The position numbers and the translations under genes were made by a program. The notes beneath the pieces were generated by a model. That model did not search any database, was not told the DNA's origin, and worked only from the letters and a program-made list of their open reading frames with translations. From assembly GCA_013815405.1 (NCBI GenBank), contig JACDGF010000130.1, positions 1-6,485 on the forward strand: 6,485 nt of DNA, in the 5' to 3' direction. Within the stretch, counting starts at the first letter, position 1. Every line of letters starts with the position of its first letter. Below, piece after piece: positions 1 to 5,496 of this stretch. The stretch comes from Caulobacteraceae bacterium (GTDB lineage Bacteria > Pseudomonadota > Alphaproteobacteria > Caulobacterales > Caulobacteraceae).

Positions 1-12
1 GCCGGGCGGCGG

Positions 13-513
13 TCATGCGGCGGGCCGCCGCGCGGCGGCGACCGCGCTCAAAGCCACCAGGCAGGCCGAGACCGCCGCGTTCCACCCGGCCATGGAGAGG
101 CCGATGAAGACGAAGGGCGCCCGGTCGCAGCTCGGGGGCGCCATCTTGGCCCCGCGCAACAGGGCTTCGAGGTCGCCGGCGGTCACCTGCGTCGCGCCGC
201 CGCTGCATGAAGCCGGCCCCGGCCACCATTTCCATTCCACCCCGGCGTGATAGGCGGCGAGGCCCGCGCTGGCCAGGAACGCCAGGCCGATCACGGCGCT
301 GACCAACGGGGTCCAACGTGGCCCCAGCGGCGTCAGGTCGACCGCCACGCCGAACGCGGCGATCGTCAGGGCCAGCCAATAGGCGTCCCGCTCCTTGAGG
401 CACAGACCGCACGGCGCCAGGTGGCCGAAGGTCTCGAAGGCGTGGGCGGCGCCGAGCATGACCGCGCAAGCGGCCAGAGCCGCCCAGGGCCAATGTCGCA
501 AAAGCGCGGTCAC
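13..513 (-). CDS. dsbB: DsbB-family disulfide bond formation protein
   Basis: This is an inner-membrane thiol oxidase of 166 residues, close to the usual DsbB length. The family reoxidises the periplasmic oxidase DsbA and passes the electrons to quinone. Four hydrophobic segments are visible (about residues 8-26, 45-60, 68-88 and 133-158). The first periplasmic loop carries the CGLC redox motif (C35, C38). The second loop carries the other cysteine pair (C103 in ASCSGG and C129 in PSCDRAPF), preceded by the family-like YHAGVEWKWWPGP stretch. The start is GTG at 513-511, chosen because no in-frame ATG lies upstream and the next Met is residue 19, inside the first membrane segment. No clear Shine-Dalgarno is seen. 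It lies 27 bases downstream of the YqaA-type gene on the same strand, so the two probably share a transcript. No DsbA gene is in the window. The motifs are seen directly; the partner and quinone link are family knowledge. Confidence 0.9.
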   Translation of the reverse strand: MTALLRHWPWAALAACAVMLGAAHAFETFGHLAPCGLCLKERDAYWLALTIAAFGVAVDLTPLGPRWTPLVSAVIGLAFLASAGLAAYHAGVEWKWWPGPASCSGGATQVTAGDLEALLRGAKMAPPSCDRAPFVFIGLSMAGWNAAVSACLVALSAVAAARRPAA

Positions 514-540
514 GAGGGGCGATATGGCGGAATTCGGCGA

Positions 541-1119
541 TCAGGGTAAGAGGCGGACCGCCAGAAGGACCGCGCCGGCCAGGGCGACGGCGCCGAGGGC
601 GATGAGCGCCAGGCGCCGCTCGATGACCGGCAGGAGGGCGGGGCCGTAACGTTTCAGCACCGCGGCGATGGCGAAGAAGCGCAGCCCCCGGGTCGCCGCC
701 GAGGCGGCCACGAAGACCGCCAAGTTGAAATGCGCCAGGCCCGAGGCGATGGTCACCAGCTTGTAGGGGATGGGCAGCAGCCCCTTGATCAGTATCACCC
801 ACAGGCCCCATTGGGCAAACCAGGCGCGGAAAGCGGCCTCCCCGTCGGGATGGCCCATGAGCGACAGGAGCCAATGCCCCACCGGCGCCAGGAAATAGCC
901 GATGGCGTAGCCGGCCAATCCGCCGGCCACCGAACCGGCGGTGCATAGGCCGGCGTAGAAGAGGCCTCGGCCGGGCCGGGCGAGCACCATGGGGATCAGC
1001 AGGGCGTCCGGCGGGATGGGGAAGACCGAGCTTTCGGCGAAGGCGACGGCGGCCAGGGCGGCGGCGGCGTGGCGCGACGCGGAAAGCCGCATCACTTGGT
1101 GGTAAAGGCGCCCGAGCAT
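541..1119 (-). CDS. yqaA: YqaA-type DedA/SNARE-associated family membrane protein
   Basis: This is a 192-residue integral membrane protein of the DedA (SNARE-associated/VTT) superfamily, YqaA-like subgroup. Family hallmarks are the FAESSVFPIPPDALL stretch (residues 27-41, with acidic E29 and the PIPPD turn), the glycine-rich GSVAGGLAGYAIGY region (62-75), and KGLLPIPYKLVTIASG (112-127), followed by an Arg-containing segment near R144. Several hydrophobic helices fill the rest, with a final one at about 168-190. DedA proteins are linked to lipid scrambling or transport and envelope homeostasis; the exact role of YqaA is unsettled. The start at 1119 fits the family N-terminus (LGRLYHQVMRLSASRHA), although only a weak AGG directly abuts the ATG. 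It is the upstream member of a likely two-gene unit with the DsbB gene and is transcribed divergently from the tyrosine-degradation genes. The family assignment is firm; the function is inferred. Confidence 0.85.
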   Translation of the reverse strand: MLGRLYHQVMRLSASRHAAAALAAVAFAESSVFPIPPDALLIPMVLARPGRGLFYAGLCTAGSVAGGLAGYAIGYFLAPVGHWLLSLMGHPDGEAAFRAWFAQWGLWVILIKGLLPIPYKLVTIASGLAHFNLAVFVAASAATRGLRFFAIAAVLKRYGPALLPVIERRLALIALGAVALAGAVLLAVRLLP

Positions 1120-1162
1120 CCTAGATGGCCGCGAAGGCGGCAGGCCAGGATTGATTCTTCCG

Positions 1163-1175
1163 CAAAAGTGTTTTG
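1163..1175. promoter_or_regulatory. Candidate operator palindrome in divergent intergenic region
   Basis: CAAAAGTGTTTTG is a perfect 5-bp inverted repeat around a 3-base centre. It sits in the only A/T-rich stretch of the 94-base region between the divergent yqaA and hpd starts. It lies about 40 bases upstream of the hpd ATG, where a repressor or activator of tyrosine catabolism could act. A TTGATT resembling a -35 box is at 1151-1156, but no convincing -10 box follows at normal spacing. This is a single short motif and could be chance; no regulator is encoded nearby. Confidence 0.25.
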
Positions 1176-1213
1176 GACCTTACCATGGGCGACCACCTTG
1201 AGGAGACCGCGCC

Positions 1214-2305
1214 ATGAACGCTCCCGCCGCCGTCGCCGCCGACCTGTTCGACAATCCGCTTGGCACCGACGGTTTCGAGTTCGTCGAGTTCACCGCGCCG
1301 GAACCGGAGCGCCTCAAGGGCCTGTTCGAATCGATGGGCTTCGCGGCGGTCTCGCGCCATCGCTCCAAGGAGGTGCTCCGCTTCGTCCAGGGCGACATCA
1401 ACTTCCTTCTCAACATGGAGCCCGAAGGCCACCCCGCCACCTTCCGGGAGCGGCATGGGCCCAGCGCCAACGCCATGGCCTTTCGCGTCAAGGACGCCGG
1501 CAAGGCGCTGAAGCTGGCCGTGGCGCGGGGCGCGACGCCCGTCGCCGGCCGGGTCGGACCCATGGAGCTGAACATTCCGGCCATCGAAGGGATCGGCGGG
1601 TCGCACCTCTATCTGGTCGACCGCTACGGCGCCAAGCACATCTACGACGTGGATTTCCTGCCCATCGAAGGCGCGCCACACGCCGTGGAGGGGGTGGGGC
1701 TCACCTACCTCGACCACCTTACCCACAACGTCCATCGCGGCCAGATGGCGACGTGGGCGGAGTTTTACGAACGCATCTTCAACTTCCGCGAAATCCGCTA
1801 TTTCGACATCGAGGGGGCCCAGACCGGCCTGATTTCCAAGGCCATGACCAGCCCGTGCGGCAAGATTCGCATCCCCTTGAACGAAAGCCAGGACGAGCAC
1901 TCCCAGATCGAGGAATTCCTCAGGGACTATCGCGGCGAGGGCATCCAGCACATCGCCCTGGGAACCCCCGACATCTTCGCGGCGGTCGAGACCATGGGCG
2001 CGCGGGGCGTGAAGTTCCAGGATACCCCCGACACCTACTACGAGCAACTCGACGCCCGGGTGCCCGGCCACGGGGAGAACCTCCAGCGCCTGCGCGCCGA
2101 CCGGATCCTGGTCGACGGCGCGCCCACCGAGGGCCAGGGCTTGCTGCTGCAAGTGTTCACCCAGAACATGATCGGCCCGATCTTCTTCGAGATGATCCAG
2201 CGCAAGGGCAACGAGGGTTTCGGCGAGGGGAATTTCAAGGCCTTGTTCGAATCCATCGAGGCCGACCAGATGCGCCGCGGCGTCCTGCCTCCCACGACCG
2301 ACTAG
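1214..2305 (+). CDS. hpd: 4-hydroxyphenylpyruvate dioxygenase
   Basis: This is a cytosolic non-haem Fe(II) enzyme that converts 4-hydroxyphenylpyruvate and O2 to homogentisate and CO2, the committing step of tyrosine degradation. It has 363 residues, a normal bacterial length, with two vicinal-oxygen-chelate halves (about 20-150 and 162-340). The three iron ligands are visible: H168 in YLDHLTHNV, H246 in IQHIALG and E326 in IFFEMIQRKG. They match the H161/H240/E322 pattern of the Pseudomonas enzyme. The C-terminal GFGEGNFKALFESIE segment (335-349), which gates the active site in the family, is intact. The ATG start is supported by AGGAG at 1201-1205, eight bases upstream. It heads the catabolic cluster; the next gene begins six bases after its TAG stop, in the same frame. 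Nothing suggests truncation or loss of activity. The assignment is nearly certain. Confidence 0.97.
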   Translation: MNAPAAVAADLFDNPLGTDGFEFVEFTAPEPERLKGLFESMGFAAVSRHRSKEVLRFVQGDINFLLNMEPEGHPATFRERHGPSANAMAFRVKDAGKALKLAVARGATPVAGRVGPMELNIPAIEGIGGSHLYLVDRYGAKHIYDVDFLPIEGAPHAVEGVGLTYLDHLTHNVHRGQMATWAEFYERIFNFREIRYFDIEGAQTGLISKAMTSPCGKIRIPLNESQDEHSQIEEFLRDYRGEGIQHIALGTPDIFAAVETMGARGVKFQDTPDTYYEQLDARVPGHGENLQRLRADRILVDGAPTEGQGLLLQVFTQNMIGPIFFEMIQRKGNEGFGEGNFKALFESIEADQMRRGVLPPTTD

Positions 2306-2311
2306 CGCCAA

Positions 2312-3448
2312 GTGGCCGCCCGTAACTGGATCCCGGTCCGCGGCGCCCAGGGGCGCCACTCGCGCCAGGCCCATGCCGACATGCCGGAAGGCACCTATGA
2401 GCGGGAGGTGTCCAAGGAGGGGTTCTTCGGCCCCGCGGCCTTCTTTCATCACCGCCGGCCGCCCACGGGGTGGTCGAAATTCGAAGGGCCCCTGCGCCCC
2501 CGCGCCTTCGACCTGGCGGCCCTGAACGAGGCCTCGCCCTCGCCTTGGGCGGCGACCCGGGTGCTGGGCAACGCGGCGGTGGAGATCCGGTTCTGGAAGC
2601 TCGGGGGCCCGATGCCGGCCCTCGCGCGTAACGCCGACGGCGATCAGCTTCTATTCGTCCACCAGGGGCGTGGCGACCTTTTCTGCGATTACGGCCGCAT
2701 CGCCTTCGAAGCCGGGGACTATCTCTATCTGCCGCGCGGGACGATGTGGCGGCTTTCGCCGCAAGGCCCGGCGGCCATCTTGATGATCGAGGCGACCGGC
2801 GGCCACTACACCCTGCCCGACCGCGGCATGCTGGGCCCCACCGCCGTGTTCGACCCGGCCATGCTCGATACGCCGGCGATGGACGAAGCCTTCCGCGCCC
2901 ATCAGGACGAGGCCGGCGAGGTCGCCGTGGAGGTCAAGAAGCGCGGGCAGGTGTCGGTGGCGACCTTCCCTTACAATCCCCTTGACGCCGTGGGCTGGCA
3001 CGGGGACCTGGCGCCCGCGCGGCTCAATGTGCGGTCTATCCGCCCCGTGGCCAGCCACCGTTACCATCTGCCGCCATCGGTCCACACCACCTTCGCCGCC
3101 GACCGCTTCGTGGTCTGCACCTTCGCCCCGCGTCCGTTCGAGACCGACCCCGGCGCGCTCAAGGTCCCGTTCTTCCACAACAACGACGATTTCGACGAGG
3201 TGCTGTTCTACCACGCCGGCGACTTCTTCAGCCGCGACAACATCGACGCGGGGATGATGACCTTCCATCCCAGCGGGTTCACCCACGGCCCCCATCCCAA
3301 GGCGCTGAAAGCCATGCTGGTCCAGCCCAAACCCGCCACCGACGAATACGCCGTCATGATCGACGCCCGCGATCCCCTCGACGTCGGCGACGGCGCCGCC
3401 GCGGTGGAGAACACCGCCTATGTCGACAGCTGGAAGGCGGCGGAGTGA
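2312..3448 (+). CDS. hmgA: Homogentisate 1,2-dioxygenase (short cupin form)
   Basis: This enzyme opens the homogentisate ring with O2 to give maleylacetoacetate. At 378 residues it is shorter than the roughly 430-445-residue human/Pseudomonas type and resembles the compact form of many alphaproteobacteria. The N-terminal QAHADMPEGTYEREV and GFFGPAAFFHHRRPPTGW stretches look typical of that form. The C-terminal cupin carries motif 1 as H289-x-N-x4-E296-x6-G303 and motif 2 as G314-x5-P320-x-G322-x2-H325. The likely Fe(II) ligands are therefore H289, E296 and H325, matching human H335/E341/H371. By eye, H252 in YHLPPSVHT aligns with catalytic human H292. The start is GTG at 2312, because the conserved WIPVRG...SRQAH region begins just after it; the first ATG (codon 24) would delete that region. 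No Shine-Dalgarno precedes it, which suggests translational coupling to hpd. The substrate rests on family resemblance and on its neighbours. Confidence 0.92.
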   Translation: MAARNWIPVRGAQGRHSRQAHADMPEGTYEREVSKEGFFGPAAFFHHRRPPTGWSKFEGPLRPRAFDLAALNEASPSPWAATRVLGNAAVEIRFWKLGGPMPALARNADGDQLLFVHQGRGDLFCDYGRIAFEAGDYLYLPRGTMWRLSPQGPAAILMIEATGGHYTLPDRGMLGPTAVFDPAMLDTPAMDEAFRAHQDEAGEVAVEVKKRGQVSVATFPYNPLDAVGWHGDLAPARLNVRSIRPVASHRYHLPPSVHTTFAADRFVVCTFAPRPFETDPGALKVPFFHNNDDFDEVLFYHAGDFFSRDNIDAGMMTFHPSGFTHGPHPKALKAMLVQPKPATDEYAVMIDARDPLDVGDGAAAVENTAYVDSWKAAE

Positions 3449-3468
3449 GGGGGGTGTTTCTTTTCCCT

Positions 3469-3602
3469 CCCTCCCCTTCATGGGGAGGGACAGGCGGCGA
3501 AGCCGCCAGGGTGACGCAATCCGCGACAATCTCTTGCTCGGGGGGCTATCCGCCGACAGCCCCACCCGGCCCTTCGGGCCACCCTCCCCATGAAGGGGAG
3601 GG
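3469..3602. repeat. Palindrome-rich intergenic repeat element (MITE/REP-like)
   Basis: This 134-base block fills most of the gap between hmgA and fahA. Its ends are perfect 21-base inverted copies of each other (3469-3489 and 3582-3602). Each copy is itself a hairpin of CCCTCCCC and GGGGAGGG arms around a five-base centre (TTCAT left, ATGAA right). Just inside each end is another perfect hairpin: GGCGGC-GAA-GCCGCC at 3493-3507 and GGCCC-TTC-GGGCC at 3568-3580. This nested architecture, with no coding content, is typical of dispersed non-autonomous or REP-type elements of GC-rich alphaproteobacteria. No target-site duplication is obvious. The hairpins could modulate mRNA stability or attenuate transcription into fahA. 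There is no T-tract directly after a stem, so it is not a classic terminator. The structure is seen directly; multi-copy status is inferred. Confidence 0.85.
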
Positions 3603-3626
3603 TGGGATCAAACGCCTCTCGCCCTC

Positions 3627-4646
3627 ATGAAACTCGCCTCCCTCAAATCCGGCCGCGACGGGCGCCTAGTGGTGGTGTCACGGGACCTGGCGTGGTGCGT
3701 CGAGGCCGAGGACGTGGCCCCGACCCTGCAGGCGGCGCTGGACGACTGGGAGCGGTGCGAACCCCTTCTGCAAGGTCTCTCACTCGGCCTGGAGTTGGGC
3801 TCGGCGCCGCGCCTGCGCTTTCGCGAGCACGAGGCGGCCAGCCCCTTGCCCAGGGCCCATCAGTGGGCGGACGGTTCGGCCTATGTGAACCATGTCGCCC
3901 TGGTGCGCCGGGCGAGGGGCGCGGACATGCCGGAGAGCTTCTGGACCGACCCCTTGATGTACCAGGGGGGCTCGGACGGGTTCCTCGCCCCTCGCGATCC
4001 AATCCCGCTCGCCGACGAAGCCTGGGGCTGCGACTTCGAGGCCGAGGCGGCCGTGATCACCGGCGATGTGCCGCGCGGCGTCGACCCGGCGGCCGCCCTC
4101 GCCGCCGTGCGCCTGGTGATGCTGGTCAACGACGTCTCCCTGCGCAATCTGATCCCGGCGGAGATGGCCAAGTCCTTCGGATTCTTCCAATCCAAGCCGG
4201 CGTCGGCCTTCTCTCCCGTGGCGGTGACGCCGGACGAACTGGGCGAGGCGTGGAGCGGCGGCCGGCTCTCCGGGCCGGTCCTGGTCGAGCTGAACGGCAG
4301 GCTCTTCGGACGCGCCGACGCCGGCGTCGACATGACCTTCGATTTCGGCGCCCTGATCGCCCACGCCGCCAAGACGCGGGACCTCGCCGCTGGCTCGATC
4401 ATCGGCTCGGGCACGGTCTCCAACCGCGGCCCCGACGGTGGCCCGGGCGCGCCGGTGGAGGCCGGCGGCGCCGGCTATTCCTGCCTAGCGGAACTGCGCA
4501 CGGTGGAGACCCTGCTCACCGGCGCGCCCAGTACGCCATTCCTGAAGGCCGGCGATACGGTGCGGATCGAAATGCGCGGGCAAGACCGGCGCTCGATCTT
4601 CGGGGCAATCGAACAGCGGGTGGCGGCGGCGCCGGCATTGCCTTAG
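3627..4646 (+). CDS. fahA: Fumarylacetoacetate hydrolase family protein
   Basis: This enzyme is predicted to hydrolyse fumarylacetoacetate to fumarate and acetoacetate, the last step of tyrosine degradation. It has 339 residues; related bacterial proteins have about 330. The N-terminal domain (1-75) precedes a FAH-fold catalytic domain. The divalent-metal ligands E138 and E140 lie in CDFEAEAAVITGD, with D169 in MLVNDVSLRN. D108 in FWTDPLMYQGGSD may be the fourth ligand. K190 in FQSKPASAFSP and the GSGTVSN loop (260-266) are also family signatures. A Gly/Pro-rich insert of about ten residues lies between SN and GYSCLAE (roughly 268-282), which I believe is common in alphaproteobacterial versions. 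The ATG at 3627 matches the family start (MKLASLKSGRDG), but only a distant purine run (3595-3606) precedes it, so initiation looks weak. Linkage to hpd and hmgA supports fumarylacetoacetate as substrate rather than another acylpyruvate. No maleylacetoacetate isomerase adjoins it. Confidence 0.92.
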   Translation: MKLASLKSGRDGRLVVVSRDLAWCVEAEDVAPTLQAALDDWERCEPLLQGLSLGLELGSAPRLRFREHEAASPLPRAHQWADGSAYVNHVALVRRARGADMPESFWTDPLMYQGGSDGFLAPRDPIPLADEAWGCDFEAEAAVITGDVPRGVDPAAALAAVRLVMLVNDVSLRNLIPAEMAKSFGFFQSKPASAFSPVAVTPDELGEAWSGGRLSGPVLVELNGRLFGRADAGVDMTFDFGALIAHAAKTRDLAAGSIIGSGTVSNRGPDGGPGAPVEAGGAGYSCLAELRTVETLLTGAPSTPFLKAGDTVRIEMRGQDRRSIFGAIEQRVAAAPALP

Positions 4647-4658
4647 GAAGCGACGCAG

Positions 4659-4745
4659 GCGGGCGTGGCGGAATTGGCAGACGCGCCGGACTCAAAATCC
4701 GGTTCTGGTGACAGAGTGTCGGTTCGACCCCGACCGCCCGCACCA
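4659..4745 (+). tRNA. tRNA-Leu (anticodon CAA)
   Basis: A complete class II tRNA of 87 bases including an encoded CCA (4743-4745). The acceptor stem is GCGGGCG (4659-4665) paired perfectly with CGCCCGC (4735-4741), with discriminator A4742. The anticodon stem is CCGGA/TCCGG around the loop CTCAAAA, giving anticodon CAA (4693-4695) for UUG codons. A long variable arm forms a TCTG/CAGA hairpin, diagnostic of Leu/Ser-type tRNAs. The T arm is GTCGG-TTCGACC-CCGAC (4718-4734), and the D loop has the expected AATTGGCAGA core. It lies 12 bases after the fahA stop on the same strand, so it may be processed from readthrough transcript as well as from its own promoter. No terminator-like T run follows the CCA. 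Confidence 0.97.
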
Positions 4746-4771
4746 ATTCGGACAGGAGCGGAGGAGGCGCG

Positions 4772-5085
4772 ATGAGAGGGCTGTCGGCGATCGCCGGCGC
4801 GGCATTCGGCTTCTTCGCCGTGATTGGCGCGACTGGCGCCAAAGGCGCGTTGTCGCCGGATTGGAAACGCTGCGTGGGCGGGCAAGGATAAGCGCGGAGG
4901 ATCAGGTCGCCGGATGTTCCTGGATCATCAGGATCTACAAGGACCATCCGAGGAGTCAGTTGGACGCGCTGATATTCCGCGGGAGGGCTTGGAGCGCGAA
5001 AGGTGACGAACCCCGGGCAATCGCCAACTACAACTTGGCTCTCGGGCTAGCTCCGGAGTCCCTGGAGGCGCTCTTGGCGAAATGT
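4772..5085 (+). pseudogene. Frameshifted small secreted TPR-repeat protein
   Basis: Translation should start at ATG 4772, preceded by GAGGAGG at 4761-4767. This frame gives a 39-residue peptide ending at TAA 4889-4891: a short basic start, a hydrophobic Ala/Gly-rich signal sequence (about 3-22) with an A-K-G-A region, then LSPDWKRCVGGQG. The -1 frame takes over at about 4880-4888 with ARISAEDQVAGCSWII, then one TPR unit (about 4963-5062) with the pattern RG-x-A-W-x-x-K-G-D ... A-I-x-x-Y-x-x-A-L-x-L-x-P. Joined, the two pieces restore a Trp/Cys ... DQ-x-x-x-x-C layout that I recognise from small exported TPR proteins of alphaproteobacteria, so I read this as one gene missing one base. The TPR part uses codons rare in the neighbouring genes (ata, cta, agg, agt), consistent with decay or a foreign origin. 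A sequencing error or programmed frameshift are alternatives. The 3' end is uncertain; the next entry may be its continuation. Confidence 0.6.
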
Positions 5086-5366
5086 TCTCGGGCGGCGGCC
5101 CGGGCGTCGCGCATCATCATGCGGATATCTTCCTCTTCGAGCCGGGGTCGGACCGCTATCTTGGCCGGCTGTGCGGCTACGCCCAATGCCCCAAGGGAAA
5201 ATCCGACTGCCTCACACCGGGGTGCGGACTGGCGCCGTTCCTGAAGCAGCATGAGGGCTTCTCGCTCTACCTGGACGCCTTGGCGCCGGATCGGACCGTC
5301 CCGCTGTTCGACCGCGCGGCGGGATTATTGCGTCTCGCCGCCGATCTCGACGCCGGGACGCCCTGA
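5082..5366 (+). CDS. Unrecognised four-cysteine ORF, possibly the 3' part of the TPR gene
   Basis: I do not recognise this 94-codon reading frame. From about 5110 to its TGA it has strong G/C bias at third positions and a balanced residue composition, unlike the other two forward frames, so it looks genuinely coding. It contains an HHH run (11-13) and a symmetric cysteine cluster C31-x4-C36-x6-C43-x4-C48, which could bind metal or form disulfides. The C-terminal half (about 52-90) looks helical and amphipathic. The ATG at 5082 has only a distant GGAGG (5064-5068, 13 bases away), and its first dozen codons look less convincing than the rest. It lies in the -1 frame relative to the TPR segment, at the point where that frame stops looking coding. 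It may therefore be the third piece of one broken secreted protein of about 198 residues, or the remnant of a different gene. No function can be assigned. Confidence 0.45.
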   Translation: MFSGGGPGVAHHHADIFLFEPGSDRYLGRLCGYAQCPKGKSDCLTPGCGLAPFLKQHEGFSLYLDALAPDRTVPLFDRAAGLLRLAADLDAGTP

Positions 5367-5416
5367 CCCGAGCGAATGGCGTGACGGTCGTTTTCGATCG
5401 CGGCGGCGCCTATTTT

Positions 5417-5431
5417 GATTTGAAAGCAAGA
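5417..5431 (+). promoter_or_regulatory. Candidate Ada-box operator upstream of ada
   Basis: GATTTGAAAGCAAGA lies about 65 bases upstream of the ada ATG. It reads GAT-N6-GCAA, one mismatch from the AAT-N6-GCAA arrangement of Escherichia coli Ada-activated promoters, and AAAGCAAGA resembles the E. coli AAAGCGCAAGA box. It sits in the most A/T-rich part of the 130-base gap 5367-5496, which holds no other feature I can support. Methylated Ada would bind here and activate its own gene. No convincing -35/-10 pair is visible next to it, so this is a motif-level suggestion only. Confidence 0.35.
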
Positions 5432-5496
5432 GCCGGAGCGGCGAGCGGATCGCCGGGCGGCAGGATGGGCGCGGATTGAAAGGAAAGGATGCCCCG

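Noticed and set aside
1069..2325. 418-codon plus-strand frame overlapping hpd
   Set aside because: Extremely Arg/Pro/Gly-rich translation typical of an out-of-frame reading of GC-rich coding DNA, with no recognisable domain.
1121..2452. Long open frame of 443 codons on the minus strand across hpd
   Set aside because: It lies antisense to a certain dioxygenase gene, with no family motifs; long antisense frames are expected from high third-position GC.
2651..3565. 304-codon minus-strand frame across hmgA
   Set aside because: Antisense shadow of the homogentisate dioxygenase; its start falls in the repeat element and it shows no family motif.
3469..3602. CRISPR array or classical rho-independent terminator
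   Set aside because: There are only two inverted (not direct) terminal copies and no regular spacers; no T-tract follows any stem, so neither model fits.
3590..4711. 373-codon plus-strand frame overlapping fahA and running into the tRNA
   Set aside because: Arg/Gly-rich low-complexity translation in the wrong frame over fahA; its start lies inside the palindromic element.
4708..4771. Apparent ATG at 4708 as start of the TPR frame
   Set aside because: It lies inside the tRNA-Leu variable-arm region and its first ~55 residues are Arg-rich noise; the supported start is ATG 4772 in another frame with a strong Shine-Dalgarno.
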